From Aphrophora alni (Eukaryota > Arthropoda > Insecta > Hemiptera > Aphrophoridae): 64,000 nucleotides of DNA. Location: NCBI GenBank assembly GCA_963513935.1, contig OY740768.1, positions 16,790,590 through 16,854,589 on the forward strand. The letters run 5' to 3'. This document shows, piece after piece, positions 1-13,020 of the stretch (within the stretch, counting starts at the first letter, position 1; every line of letters begins with the position of its first letter). The notes under the pieces are model-generated. The model ran no database searches. It was not told the DNA's origin and worked only from the letters and a program-made list of their open reading frames with translations. The position numbers and the translations under genes were made by a program.

Positions 1-1033
1 AAATTATATCTGGTATTGATAACCAATTATTAAATAAGTGTAAGGTCTTACGCACACAATAAACATATACATACATATATATGAAAAAACACATTCAATT
101 ATTGAAAACAATATCAATTATGTAAACAATTTAAAACTTGATAATCTGTTCACATTATAGTGTAATGACTCTTAATGCCGACGCTTTTAATAAGTAAATT
201 TCGTATGTAGGAATCACTAAGATAACCTTGAATCATCAAAAAATATAACACTTTAAACTAAATGAAAAAGTTTGCAAGAAAATAACAAGGTATATTATCT
301 CTGATTTCATACCTTTCGAAAAATAAATAATTATTAATTTATCCATGAAATGTGAACTGAATATAAACGTTGAAAAGTTATAAGTTCGTACGTAAGAGTG
401 ACTTTTCATTTTTATCTATTTTTGCTAGTTTTGTAAACCATGTTGTATTGTTAAGATACCGTGGTAAAAATAATGGACATATAAACGCTGTTGTTTCTTT
501 TTTTTTCAAACATTAAACATATCACGCTAGTGGAAGAAAAATAAATTAGAGTGTCAGGATTAAATAAACGTTAGTCTTATCTCGCAGAGAAGGTTGAGCT
601 GTTCCAACCCACAAGTACTTAATGAAATGCAGAGAAACGGACTTTTTTTTTTAATTCGATTTAGAAAATGAAGTACTTGACATTGCGTTGTTGTGAGAAT
701 AAATTTGAATAAATCTCATTTCTAAAATAGAATATATAATGAAAAAGTGAATAACCAATTACGGTAGAAATGAATGTTTTATTTGAGCCATTTACCAGAG
801 GCAGAAATTAAAACACTTATTTCATCAGACGCTCTTAAAGTATCAACTCTCTGCTAAGTGAAGTTATATTTCTGGCGGTTCCTGTTGAAAATTATTGGAT
901 AATTACTCGTGAAACGTACAACCAACCAATAAACAATAATAATAATATCAATATTTTTTTCACAATAAACACTTTCTTTTAAGCAAGATGATATTTCAAA
1001 AACTAAATCATCATCGGAAGTTGTTTACATGTA

Positions 1034-1060
1034 GGGGCGGGTATTTGTTGGGAGGTGGGG
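1034..1060 (+). other. putative G-quadruplex motif
   Basis: Four G tracts of three or more (GGGG, GGG, GGG, GGGG) are separated by loops of about 1, 8 and 4 bases, in a background that is otherwise almost G-free. This fits the loose G4 pattern although one loop is slightly long. No gene is adjacent, so a promoter role cannot be argued. Confidence 0.4.
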
Positions 1061-2583
1061 CGCAAAATAATTAAAGACTCGGAACTGCTAACGCTTCTTG
1101 TAAAGTTTTAAACTGTGTGACTAACATAATGTAACAGATCGAATAATCAGTTTGTCAACCAATGTTTTTTCGTATGATCCTGACTCCGAGATATTTTGCC
1201 AAACAGGTAGCGTGGTAAGCTAACTAATCAATTTATAGCTAAAGAGAGAGAGCAAGCAATGTAGTTTAATGAATATTCGCTGTTTTGTCTCTGAACTGAA
1301 CGCAAGGACTTTAGTTCTTCTTAATAAATCCAGTTTTGAACTGGTTCAAGATGGAGTTATAATATTGACTCATTCTGTTATTCTGAACAGATGGAACTCA
1401 AACTTCTATTCCAAAATACTGGATTTCGTGTGTCTAAAAAAAAGAGAATAGGAAAAACTTTGGGTGGAATTTAAAAATTCAAAACATTAATTATTCAATA
1501 ATTCTTGTTATACGTATAGACACATATGATATGTGTAATTTGCTCTTTTTTAATAACATATAATGCCTTTTCAGGCAAATAAAAAAACTGAAAAATTTCT
1601 ACCCAAGAGTTACGTGTTATAAAACTTAGTTTTTTTCTTTTTAATTTAATCTTTGACTAAAATAAAACAATGTTATGTCTTGAGAAATGAATCAGGTTAA
1701 GGACAAATTCAGCGATCTTTTAAATTCCTTTTTGGCAACTAAATTCCGTTTGGATAAAAGTTTAAATTTAAGTACATTTTTCCATTTATATATATATATT
1801 ACTTTTGGAAACGTTCTTTTATTGATCAAACCTTTGATAAGTAGTTAATTGTATTTTATAAATAAACTTTTTCACATTTAAAATTGTAAACTTTTGATTG
1901 TCATGAAATCCTTTACAAGTTATTAGGCTAGCACGTAAAATACTAACTTGTGTCTTTCTATTTCATCTCCTTATGTGCGTGTAGGAAATAAAGGACTTTG
2001 TGGTAAGTTATATCCGGTTTTTGTATTGAAACTTCCGATTGCATTTAGGATCAGCAAACGAAGTAAAATAATTCGGGACTTTGATGAATTGTGATATTTT
2101 GTTATGACTTGTATAAGCAAGCAAAATGATAACTTGTTTCTTTTGTACAAGAATACCATCTAAAGTACAAACATGATATGAATTCAAACAACTTTCTGCA
2201 GTATTAAATTTAATAAAAAGTTGGTACACGTTTACTTTAACGTATAAAAAAAACTCTTTTTGAACGAGCCTAAATTCGTTTACAACCATGTAATACAAAT
2301 GAATAAAAACATATTATAAAAAGGAAGTTTTTAAAATGGAAAATAGATCTAAACCGGAAATTAATTTCCTTGTTTTTTTTCTAAATTTCTCAAATTTATT
2401 AAATGAATCATATGAATCACTAGAACAATGTGGTTAATATACAATGAATTAAAATTCCCCTAAGCCACAATAACAACACAAAGGCTGTATTATGTTTATT
2501 CTACCTTACGTACATTTCAATAACACTGTTATCACATCCAGATATACAATATACACTCAGTTATTGTGGTTTAGGAAAATTTT

Positions 2584-2631
2584 ATTTCATCAAATTATAT
2601 TAGTTCGAACCTAAATTATTGTTGATGAAAT
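2584..2631. repeat. small hairpin
   Basis: A perfect 10-bp terminal stem (ATTTCATCAA / TTGATGAAAT) continues imperfectly inward to a TTCGAA centre. The central word TTAGTTCGAACCTA recurs near 18220 without the outer stem, so the core may be a small dispersed repeat. Nothing indicates function. Confidence 0.35.
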
Positions 2632-4189
2632 TTAATGAATTTATCTCACAAATTATAATTTTGAATGGTTTAATGAAATTAAACATTGACGAACAGTTAG
2701 ATACACATTTTTGAACAAACAATTCCGACATTTTTATGTCAAAAGTTGGAATAATATTACACTCCACACTGACACCCAAGAATTGACTAGTACTTCAAAA
2801 ACTGTTAAATTTGAATATTTTAATATACTTGATATTCCTTGCAAGTTTATAGGACCAGTCTCTGCATCCATTTCCTTAAAAAAGCAATTATTTTATGGCT
2901 TATAAATTTATTTAATATTTTAATAAATAATTCATGTTTAAAGCGGGTTTTAGTACCCACACCCAATAAAAAAGAACTGTTGAACGTTATGTTTTTTTCT
3001 CACCTTGCATCTTAAATAATCAACGGGAGCAGGTGTATTTTGTCTGTAGAAAATTGGAATCACATTTGTTACTAAGAATAAAACTATCTGTCCTATAAGG
3101 GCGGACTTGTTTAGTACAGATTTAGTTCGCGACAAAATATATAATTATTTTTTTCTAAATTTATAAAGTAACAGATTTAATTTAAAAACACCTCTTTAAA
3201 ATTCATGAATGTAAGAAATTATATTTAAACAATTTCATATTATTATTATTATTTTAATAACAATAATAATTTTTGAACTACGTATTTTCAAAATGTTCCC
3301 TTGATATATGTCGATATGACGAATTTAAAACATTTTCAAAGCATACTTGAGATGTTTGTTAATGTTAATAAATATCAGCTTAATAGACATAATTGGGGGG
3401 GGGGTACGACATATTTTATACGATACGTGTAAAAACAACTTCGTTGAATTAAGTTTTAAACCTAGTAATTTTAAATTATATTTAAAACACCAATTGAAAT
3501 ATATTAAAATGTTTAACATTATGCTAACCGTTAAATACAGTTGCCATTTAAAACCAATAAGTTTACAAGGTAATCTCACATTTTAAGTTTAAATATTCCT
3601 ACGTCTTAAACTTAATTTTAGTTGATTATAACTAATATACACGAAAACTGCTACTCACAAGTTGATAAGGAAACAGAACAACAAAATATTCAAATTAAAA
3701 AGCCTGAAATATCACGGGACTTTTCTAATTTTAAAAGGTTAAATAAAGACAACAAAAACAATTTTTGAATATATTATTTTGGCTTAACAAACATTAGAAT
3801 AGATAAGTTCGACTTCCTTACTTACACTACATGATAGCTCTCACGGATGATTATATTCTAAGAGCATATTTAGTATAATATCGTACTTTTAATAACAAAT
3901 CTTTTATTGTCTGATGACAGATATTCACTATAAAAACTGACCCGTGTATTGTCTAATTACAACATTATATATTTATAGAGGTCAGTGTTTATATTAAATA
4001 TGATATTCAATAACTTTTTTTAAATATGTATTGCTTCGAAAAAATACTATATTATGGTTATATAATAAAATTAAACTGAATTTTTGTTTTTAAATGTATT
4101 GCCTCAACTGTAATCATTATGTAATATTAAAATATCAAGTACAATTTTTATATATAATATAAAGTTAATTTAATTCGAGTCGTTGCATT

Positions 4190-4194
4190 GTTTT

Positions 4195-4225
<31 letters not shown>

Positions 4226-4230
4226 TTTTT
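4190..4230. repeat. T-rich homopolymer tract
   Basis: About 40 bases are almost pure T with two G interruptions. It could be an old poly(A) tail of a minus-strand retroposon, but no recognisable retroposon body lies to its right, so simple slippage expansion is as likely. Confidence 0.6.
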
Positions 4231-7200
4231 AAACCCTAATTTACAAATTTTCAGAACTAGAAGAAATTATTTTCTTAGTACAATAATTATAATCGTATAG
4301 ATAAATAATATAAAATTTTGTTTTATAAAAAAATCATAGATGTTTATTTTCAAATAATTTGTTACGTAATTGTTAACTCTGATCAAGTTAACAAGTTCAA
4401 ATCTTAAACTTCAAATATAGAACATTAAACAAAATAAAAAGACCTTTCAAATTCATAAATTTTGGAAACTTTGTTTTGTCTAAACGTACAAAATAAATGT
4501 TACAATCTGTAGCAAGATAATTTAATTTAACTACATGACTCTGCTTTACAACATCTACTAACAAGGTTTACATTAAAACCATATGATTTGTCATTTACAA
4601 ACAGATTCAAAATTTTAAATGTATGTTTGTATTATTTGCTATAGAATGTGAAATAATCTTCTTGTCATAAGAAAACGGAGGACTTAATTGATACTTTTGA
4701 TGACTATTACCAATTTTCAATACATAACAAATTTCACTTTATTTAAAGTGTCTTGTTTTATAACACTACTACTCAACAATAACTTATATTTAGCCGATAC
4801 CAATAAATACACAATTTAAGGAATTTTCATTCCGATTTATGATTTCAAATATTACCACAGAAAGTCTTAATCTCTTTTTGCAATAATAATTGTTTGTTAT
4901 TTTTTAATAATGGCAAATTCATTCAATAAACAATGAGTCTGGATGTTATTAATAATTCTGATTGGATATATTATAAACGCAAACAAATATAATGTATTTT
5001 AAAATTAATGTAAATTTAAGGAAAACATTTCGGCGTGAAAATAACAATAAATAGTCATTATATTGAATAAACATTAAGTTATTACAAATTTATGTAGTTT
5101 TAAAACATTTCCTAAAGTCATATTTTGACAACTATTCCGTCTTTACTTTTTATAACGCTATTTACTTCTGAAGTACTTTGTAATGAGTACAATAATTTAT
5201 AGGAATTATACCCACTACCAGGTTTGAATAATAAAAAGACATTAGATTAATATTTATGTTAATACGTATTTTTATAAATTCACAAAAATATTTTCCTTTT
5301 TTAGTTGGTATTCTGTGTTCATTTTAATAGTAGTTAAAAATGAATTACTATATATTATATGTTGTGTTTAGATATTTAAAAAGTTTCTGGCAGTGTCTAA
5401 TATATATTCCTAACTAAAAGTTTTACAGTACTTTCAAGATCGAAAAATATTTGTTTAGGTGATGATGACTATTGTAACCATTTTAAATTAAAACACTAAA
5501 TTACATTTTCGTTTTATACCTCAGAACTGCTTGAACCAGACATATATTGCGTTTAATGAATGTAACTGAATAGAAGCAATTTAGTTTAGTTGTTTGCAAC
5601 ATCTATAAGCTTGTTTCTATTATATGACTTTAATAACGCAGTAAAAATCTGTTTGTTGACTTTTTCGCTCTGCCTCATAATAATGGATTTATAGAGATTA
5701 CATTATCAAAAAATATTATTCTTTTGGACTGTATATATTGTTTTCCAAGATAATTAATGTAATAAATTTATACGCAACATAATTGAAATTATGTTCAGTT
5801 TAAAAATAGATTTTAAACATGAATTATGTTTACTGTATTTTTTTTTATTCAAGAAATTCACTAAACAAATTATTAGTATATTGAATATTTAATTAGTATT
5901 TAGTTTCTTCTGATAAAAGCTTGTAAGTTCAACGCTTCACAAAACATTTAAATATTTTAAAGTTATTGTATAAGAAAGAATCTCAAAAAAATCCTCAATA
6001 CAATAAAATGAAGTAAGCACCGGAAAAAAAAGAAAAGAGACAAAAAGTCTATATTCAAATAAAATAATTATATTGTATTAACTATTAAAACATCCATGTA
6101 GATAAATTATTACAACCAAGCAAGTAAACTGAAATCACGTTCTTAGAAATCCATCCAACCTCATACGTTTCGTTTCTGAAAAAAAAAGAACTTTATAAAT
6201 TACAATAAAACCTGTCAAGTTGTTTTGTAAATCAATTCCTTAGCATTTGAATGGAAGTTTTTGTCATCTATGCACTTGCCCAATACAGTATTGAACAAGT
6301 TAGGATTCTAGGATGCACCTATATATCATTTAATTCTATATTTTACATTGATTACACTAACGTTCTCACACAACCATATACAAAATTAAAAATCACTCCA
6401 AAATGTATGGTCTTTAATTAACTTTATATTGTACTTATTTTTTGGAGGTTTTATCTCATTTTCAAAGATTGACTCATTATTATTAAATAATAATGTTTCG
6501 GAAAAACTTTATTTAATTTAATGATAAACGAAATTGTAAATCCAGAATTTTTCAAAAACATACTTTTGTGGAAATACAGATTAGTAGTAATAATAACTAC
6601 CAATTACAAATAACTGTAACTCAATTAAAACTATTTATTTTTAATGAAAGATTTTTAATTCCTGAATATAGTTGAAAATATTTGATAATCAAAATTCTGC
6701 TAAAGGTAAATTATTTTCCAGATAGAAATATATTTTTACAAAGATGGATTTAAGTAACACAAAATTATTATTTTGGAATTGACCACTATTTAAGTTAACT
6801 TAAATAAATACTGTACATGATTGTTTTACTCTCTTGGCTAACTATTGAAATAAACTAAATATCGACGTTCATGAACAATATTAATCTTCATATATTGAAG
6901 TAGGCCTATGTCATTTAACACCTTACACATTTTCTTTCGTTTTATCATCATACAATAACTATGAGAAAATGGCAACTAATGCTCTGTTATGAACGGTATT
7001 AAGTATGTCTTTATGTTAATATAGTTCATAATAACCTTAATGAATTATAAAACATTACTAGAAACTGTAGTAAACTTACTATTTAACCCGTTGAAATTGC
7101 ACCTCATTATTAATTGTATCTCATAGCACAATTATTGTGAGCAGTGCTAATGGAACGTCAATGCTTATTGAACATAATTAAACCTATTTTATGTGTACCT

Positions 7201-8752
7201 TTTGTTTATAGAGTGCTTATAAAGTGTTTATAGTGTACCTTAGTGATTCAATAAGTCAATGAAACGTGTATTTCCTCGCAAAACAACGGTTAAGGATAAT
7301 TAATCTAATAGTGCAAATTAAAATACTTACAATAATTCTTACAATTTGTGTGAGCAATTTTTCTCTTAGATATGTCATTATTATTTTGATTAGATCTGAT
7401 ACATTTTCTGTGGCTTTAATATTTTGTATTAGCTATACAATAATCGTTAATAAGGAGGGTCTAGGCAAGAACAAAAGGCTACTTCATGTACCGTTTTAAA
7501 TAACTCTAAATGTAATTTCTAATACTGTAAAGTTAAGTATTTCCAACGATTTTAAATTTGGTAGACACAATAAAAAAGACCTTCAATATAAAATATCGTT
7601 GAAAGAAATGAAAAATTGTCATTTTAACGTGAAATATAGCGTCAAATAAAGATATAAATTTATTAAACCGCATTAATTAGTTTTAAATGAACATGTAATG
7701 AACATGCCATCATTATTCAATGAATGTCATTGTAATTGTAATATTTAAATTCCTTACCACTATTATTTTTAACTATTTACAAACCTGTTCGGAATAGGAT
7801 TCCACTATATGGAATATAAACTATGTAATAATAAACGAGGCTATATTAATTAAATGTAAAACAATCATCACCCTCTACACATTCTATTCGAAGAACATTT
7901 ATTAACATCAGTAATTTCAAAACGCTTTCAAATTATACAATACTAATCCACTGATTTCAAATCCACCAAAAATTAGACAATTACATGCAGTTGGATTATT
8001 GTCATGATTATGAAATATTTCTGGATTATTTAGCGCAAATATTGTTTATCCAATATCTATGCGGTTCTAATTGTCACCCGGTTGCATATATTGTGAGCCA
8101 ACTTAATAAAATAAGAGATTAAATTAGTTATCTATAAACAATAAATCGTTTATTTAAATATTGCCTTTATGATTGAATATTCAAAATTAATACCACGAAA
8201 TTACATTGAAAAAAAAATGAAACCAATTGTAATTATTAATGATAATTATAATATATTGAATTCTTGAATATCATTGTGAGAATCCTTTCTCAAAAACTAC
8301 TCTTGTTAAAAATATGTTAAGTGTATGTAATTGTTACAAAGAATTCTGGAACAAATAATAACCCCAAAGCTTCAAGATTGGTTGTAGTTTTGACTATTAT
8401 CGTTAATAGATTTCAGAATCTGATCTCTATATTAAATAAAGTCGTTTTGAAATAAGGTTTCAACAGAGGTTTTATAATAAAAATCAGTTTAGAATCATTA
8501 AATAATCATCTCTTATAACAGGATATACGGCAAAGTTATAAAATGTTAAATTTAGAAAATGAACTGACATTGACTGAATACTAATATAAAGGCGAGTATA
8601 GTTTAGTATAATTATTAATATCAAGAGTGTTTGCTTTATATCAGGTTTGGATCGTTGTAAATAATACCTTTAAAAGACAAAAGATCGTTTTTTTTACATA
8701 GGTCTAAATCTTTTTAAAGAATTAAAATATTAAATAGTTATTTGTACAACTA

Positions 8753-8853
8753 GTGAGCAAAGTGGCACTTTTTTAAACGAGAGAAAAATGTTGACGCACG
8801 AGGCTTGCCGAGTGCGTCAATTTTATAGAGTTTAAAAAAGACACTTTGCTCAC
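8753..8853. repeat. 101-bp near-perfect hairpin element
   Basis: The outer arms GTGAGCAAAGTGGCAC.. (8753-8778) and its complement (8830-8853) pair over about 24 positions with a 2-base difference. An inner 9-bp stem TTGACGCAC / GTGCGTCAA is perfect and closes a G+C-rich loop of 12 bases. The inner stem has much higher G+C than its surroundings. It resembles a miniature foldback element or a subterminal hairpin of a larger one. A 15-bp inverted match (8870-8884 with 9316-9330) and more GCAAAGT words at 9220-9260 suggest a larger decayed element of about 580 bp. Confidence 0.6.
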
Positions 8854-9517
8854 GAATTGCACATTATACTTTGTCTACAGTTGTCCATATTTTAAAACTA
8901 TCAACACTGAGTAGAAGTTTTCACGTCAAAACTGAGGTTATTTATGAATATTACAAATAACTTAGGTGTATTGTTGGAAACGGGATTGCCAACTTCAAAA
9001 TTCGACAAACGAAAAATACTCTCCGTGTACACTGTCAGTCATCTTCATGAATAATTACTTCCTTTTTCAACTTTAAAACGTTGTTTTGTTGTTTATTTAT
9101 TTATGTTATTTTACATGTAAGAATTAATCTAACCTTCATACGGGACATTTCCTGTATATTATAAATCAATTCAAATAAACTTAACCTAAATTTCGTTTTG
9201 TTCGGTTGCCATCTGGAGTTAGCAAAGTAGTGTGCAAAGTAGTGGGCAAAGTGAAACTGTTGAGAAATCAGCTGTTTTGCAAACAAATTTAAATGAACAA
9301 AATGCCACTTTGTCAACAACTGTAGACAAAAATAATTAACATTACAAATAACAGCTAAAAAGAGTAAGTCAATGTTTTGTAAGACAATTATAGACAAATG
9401 ACTGTCATAATAAAACTTGTCATTACGTTGTTTTAAACATTTAATCAATTTTAAAATTCTATATGTACTTAGGTTCAGACGTTACAAAAATTATATTGAT
9501 CCACATATGTTAAATCT

Positions 9518-9960
9518 GAATAATAAATCAAATAAAAAATTTTGTTTAACATACCACTTTTTAAAACGGACTAAAAAGTATAAAATAATCTTTCATGACC
9601 CTTCTACAATTTTGAGGGAGGATTGTTAGTGGTTATGGATATATTTGGAATAAATACTTGGAGAGAAAAACGTAGGGCGCAGCCAGTAAATAACGCAAGT
9701 AGACAATCCGGATGAATTCACAGCTAATTTCAGTGAATCGGAAATGAGATTTACTGTAATTTAATTTATTTACTCCTCCTTAACTATCATAGAATGCCTG
9801 CGCCCTACGTTTTTCTCTCCGAGTATTCCAAATATATCCATAGCCACTAACAATCCTCCTTCAAAATTGTAGAAGGGTCATGAAAAATTATTTTATACTT
9901 TTTAGTCCGTTTTAAAAAGTGGTATGTTAAACAAGATTTTTTATTTGATTTATTATTTTC
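9518..9960. repeat. long inverted repeat (about 160-bp arms)
   Basis: The left arm (9518-9682) and right arm (9798-9960) are reverse complements. I count five substitutions and one 4-base indel, about 97% identity. The spacer of about 115 bp holds a smaller nested inverted repeat (CAGTAAAT / ATTTACTG). Flanking sequence outside the arms is unrelated. There is no transposase and no clear target-site duplication. If transcribed, either strand would fold into a long hairpin RNA. It is either a foldback or MITE-type element or a recent inverted duplication. Short open frames crossing it are incidental. Confidence 0.85.
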
Positions 9961-11427
9961 TGTTTTTTAGTCTTATGTCCGGGTGAGAGATTTCAAACGG
10001 TTCTGTATATATTGATGAGACTATGACAGGGTCATAAATATAGGAAATTCCCATTGCACTTCACATCCTGTTTAGCTGCAAATGTCTGAAATTCAAAATA
10101 TTACCTCTTATTAACTATAATAGTTCTATTAGTCCTGTAACTCAGAAAATAAAACTAAAGACGTAAACAAAATATATTTTATTTTTAAGCGATAACGCGT
10201 TTAAGCGATATCGCGGTTAAAAAATTCTATATCTCATTGGCCAATTTTTATTTGTTTAAATAACTATTGTTTAAACAAATGTAGAGACAAGAAACCAACT
10301 GAATATTGTATTCTCATCCAATTCTGACCTATGTTCAAAATTTCAGGTCTCTAGCTTATCGGCAAGTTAGTTTAAACTCGATTGCAAAATATAGAACTTC
10401 ATTTGAGAAAGAGAAAAGAAGCATTTTTTTTATTACATTTTGCTTTTCTAGTTTTTCTTAAAACCAAGTACAAGTAATCTGATTATTATTTAGGCTCCAA
10501 TAGCTATATTTATTTCTCCCAAGACACGTTGATATATTACGAAACATGTGAAATAATTTAGTTTTATATAACGTTGCATTTAGTGAAATATTGTTTTCTT
10601 TCTTTGAAACTTTTTAGGTTTTAGTTTTTCTTGTTTACTGAACTTTACCAAATACACCTTACAATTAGTTTTTGAACCATCCTTTAAATAAAATAAAATA
10701 TAATTTAAATGCTTTGTTAGATAAGTTGTGACAGAGATAAAAGGAAGGTTGTAAGCATTAATCATACAAGCATTTCTCCGAAAATTACAGAACGTATTGT
10801 CAAAATTAATTGAAAACATTTTTTGTTTGGTAGGTTTGTTAAACTATTTGTGAACGTGTTCAAATATTTTAAATTTAATTCTAATGACACCAATAAAACA
10901 TGTAACAAATATTCTGATTAATCGAACAATCCCATTTAATTAAAATGAGAGACACAATATTTACTGGTTTTCAATTTGAGACATACATATATATTTTCAA
11001 ATAATTTGAACATAAATATATACAAATTTTTGAGTTCACCATCAAATTAGCCTATTTGAAAATCTATAGATTTGCTCTGAGGCCAAATTACTTTCATAAA
11101 GTATTTCTATTAGTGATCACATCTGTACAAAGTGCGTATTAAGCTTGGGGTTATAATTAGCTTAAATAGAAACTCAAATTCAATTAGGCAACTCATGTTA
11201 TATATTCAGTATTTTGTTAGTTGATAATGAATATCTATTCAATAAATGTAAGTAAATTACTTTGTTGTTGATTATAAAAAATAAATGTTTTTGGAATAGA
11301 AGAGTTGCTTAAACATATATTATTCAGGTAGTCACCATCTTCAAACTTTGAAGATTTGAAAACATCAAACTTTGAAGATTATTTTATGCTTTTACAAAAA
11401 GACACAAAGAGAGTTTTAAAACATTAA
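9961..11427. other. AT-rich non-coding stretch
   Basis: No gene is seen. A pair of 15-bp direct words (TTAAGCGATAACGCG and TTAAGCGATATCGCG, 10185-10215) stands out by its CpGs. Around 10310-10385 a TTCAGGTCTCTAGCTTATCGG segment resembles the conserved tails of dispersed arthropod repeats, but it is too short to classify. Confidence 0.5.
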
Positions 11428-11725
11428 TACTCTCACTCACTCTCTCTCTCTCTTCCTCTCACTCAATCACTCTCCCTCCGTGTTGCTTTCTCCCTCTTTC
11501 TTACCTTCCCTCCGTAGCGGTTCTTTATCTCTTATCTCTCTAAAGAGTTATTACTCTTATACATTCTCTCTTAGTCTATCTCTCTTTCACTCTCTCATTT
11601 TCTTATACTCTCTTTCTCACTGTATCTTTCTCTATATCACTATCTTACCATTTCTCCTCAAACACTCTTTCTCTCTGTCTATTTTTTACTCTCTTTCTGT
11701 CCTACTTTCTCTTACCATCATAATA
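11428..11725. repeat. pyrimidine-rich low-complexity tract
   Basis: The plus strand is dominated by CTCT, TTCT and CACT words with degenerate interruptions for about 300 bases, giving strong strand asymmetry. An open frame runs through it only because stops are rare in CT-rich DNA. It is an old, mutated CT microsatellite. A pure version lies about 3 kb to the right. Confidence 0.8.
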
Positions 11726-12406
11726 TTTTTTTTCTCAATCACACAAAATATGAAGAGAAAATGGTCTCCTCCTAAATCGGATACTACCACACGTTCTGCT
11801 TCCACTTTATTTTCTGTATAATGGATCGTCAATGTTATTAAAATACGGCCGTTTCCTACAATAGAGACGATTTAGCTCTGCGGGTCACGTATACTTAGCC
11901 CCTTAACAGTTCGTCACACAATATTATTTCAGAGTCAGTGAAACTTTAATTCAGTTCAATTTGGATTGGCATTTTATGAGAAATATTAATCTGCGTAAAA
12001 TATTAAACATCCATCGTATAAATAATTTCGTTTTAATAATTATAATAGAATCATGAACATTGGCAAACATGGAACAATACTGACAAACAAAACTTAAAAC
12101 ACATAAGTGACACCAACAACAAATCTTAAAATAGAAAAACATTTGTAAATAATTTACAATTTAAATGTAACATTATTTTTTAAATAACCAAACATAAAAC
12201 TATACAAAATTTCAAAGGTGTGTATAATTAATAAATAAACAAGATTTACAAACGTAATTTAAATTTGGTGAGCCAAAGAACTCGTGGATGGTATCTACTC
12301 TAAAACAACAAATTCACATTTAAACATGCGTTCCTCAGGATCCATTTTAATCTGCCATTTTCTCCTGTTTAAAAGTGACGTTTATTGTTAAAATAGTTTT
12401 AATTTT

Positions 12407-12452
12407 GACCACGCGATATCAGCACTTGCCCAGTACTGATATCAACGTGGTC
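12407..12452. repeat. 46-bp hairpin with GATATC arms
   Basis: The arms GACCACGCGATATCAGCACT (12407-12426) and its near complement (12432-12452) differ at three positions around a 5-base loop. A partial second copy of the core, TATCAGCACTTG, lies at 12530-12541, with similar CAAGT words after it. It may be an end of a short interspersed element. Confidence 0.5.
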
Positions 12453-13020
12453 CAATCAAGTGACTGGACACGCCTTGCCACGCCTCTTATGTTTTATCTG
12501 TAGTTCTTAGTTTTAATAGTGCCGTTTATATCAGCACTTGTCAAGTAGTAAGTTTCAATTCCCACCTAAATAGATTTGCTTTTTAACTAAACCTACTACT
12601 ACTTCAATTACCGATATCCAGTTTATATTTATGGAATAGTTATACTGTGGAGTCGCTTTAGCTTTGCGAGTGTAGATAGCGCTGAGAACCACTCAATGCA
12701 GCCTTCATGAGTACATAGGAGTCAAAAATATCTACCGCAATCATAAATAATAAATATTCCAAAAATACAAAGCGGATAGTCTACATAGCATAGGTTGTCC
12801 ATTTTAAAATTATTTATTATTTATATTTTTCATTTTTGTTTTCCAAGATACAATTTGATATGTTTATGCTAACCCAAACGTGTCAGTAATTTTATTTGTT
12901 TGTATTTAATAATAGTAAAATAAAGACAAACAACTTAAGAAAGTAAAATGAAAGGAAATTGAAAAAGAAAAGAAACCATGAATAATTTTCTTACCTTCTA
13001 TGTAGTAATACCTTAATGTA

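Larger units (their letters stand above)
1..8752. other. AT-rich non-coding stretch
   Basis: No gene is supported here. Open frames on either strand are short (under about 100 codons), lack family signatures and often overlap in antisense, as at about 3325-3586. The DNA is uniformly AT-rich with frequent A or T runs. Exceptions are a G-rich motif near 1034, a small hairpin at 2584, a ten-G run at 3395-3404 and a T-rich run near 4190. It looks like intergenic or intronic sequence. Confidence 0.7.

Noticed and set aside
2600..2615. tRNA B-box-like GTTCGAAC word (also near 18220)
   Set aside because: No A box at the right distance and no cloverleaf arms. It is just the centre of a small hairpin or repeat.
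3325..3586. Overlapping antisense frames of 79 and 84 codons
   Set aside because: They have AT-rich chance composition, with no start context, domain or support on either strand.
4190..4230. Poly(T) as the tail of a minus-strand retroposon
   Set aside because: No retroposon body or target duplication could be identified beside it.
9101..9448. 115-codon minus-strand frame with FAHYFAHYFA
   Set aside because: The peptide repeat comes from GCAAAGTAGTG-type DNA repeats of the decayed element. There is no protein family.
11480..11821. 113-codon Ser/Leu-rich frame
   Set aside because: It is produced by the pyrimidine-rich low-complexity tract and looks like chance.
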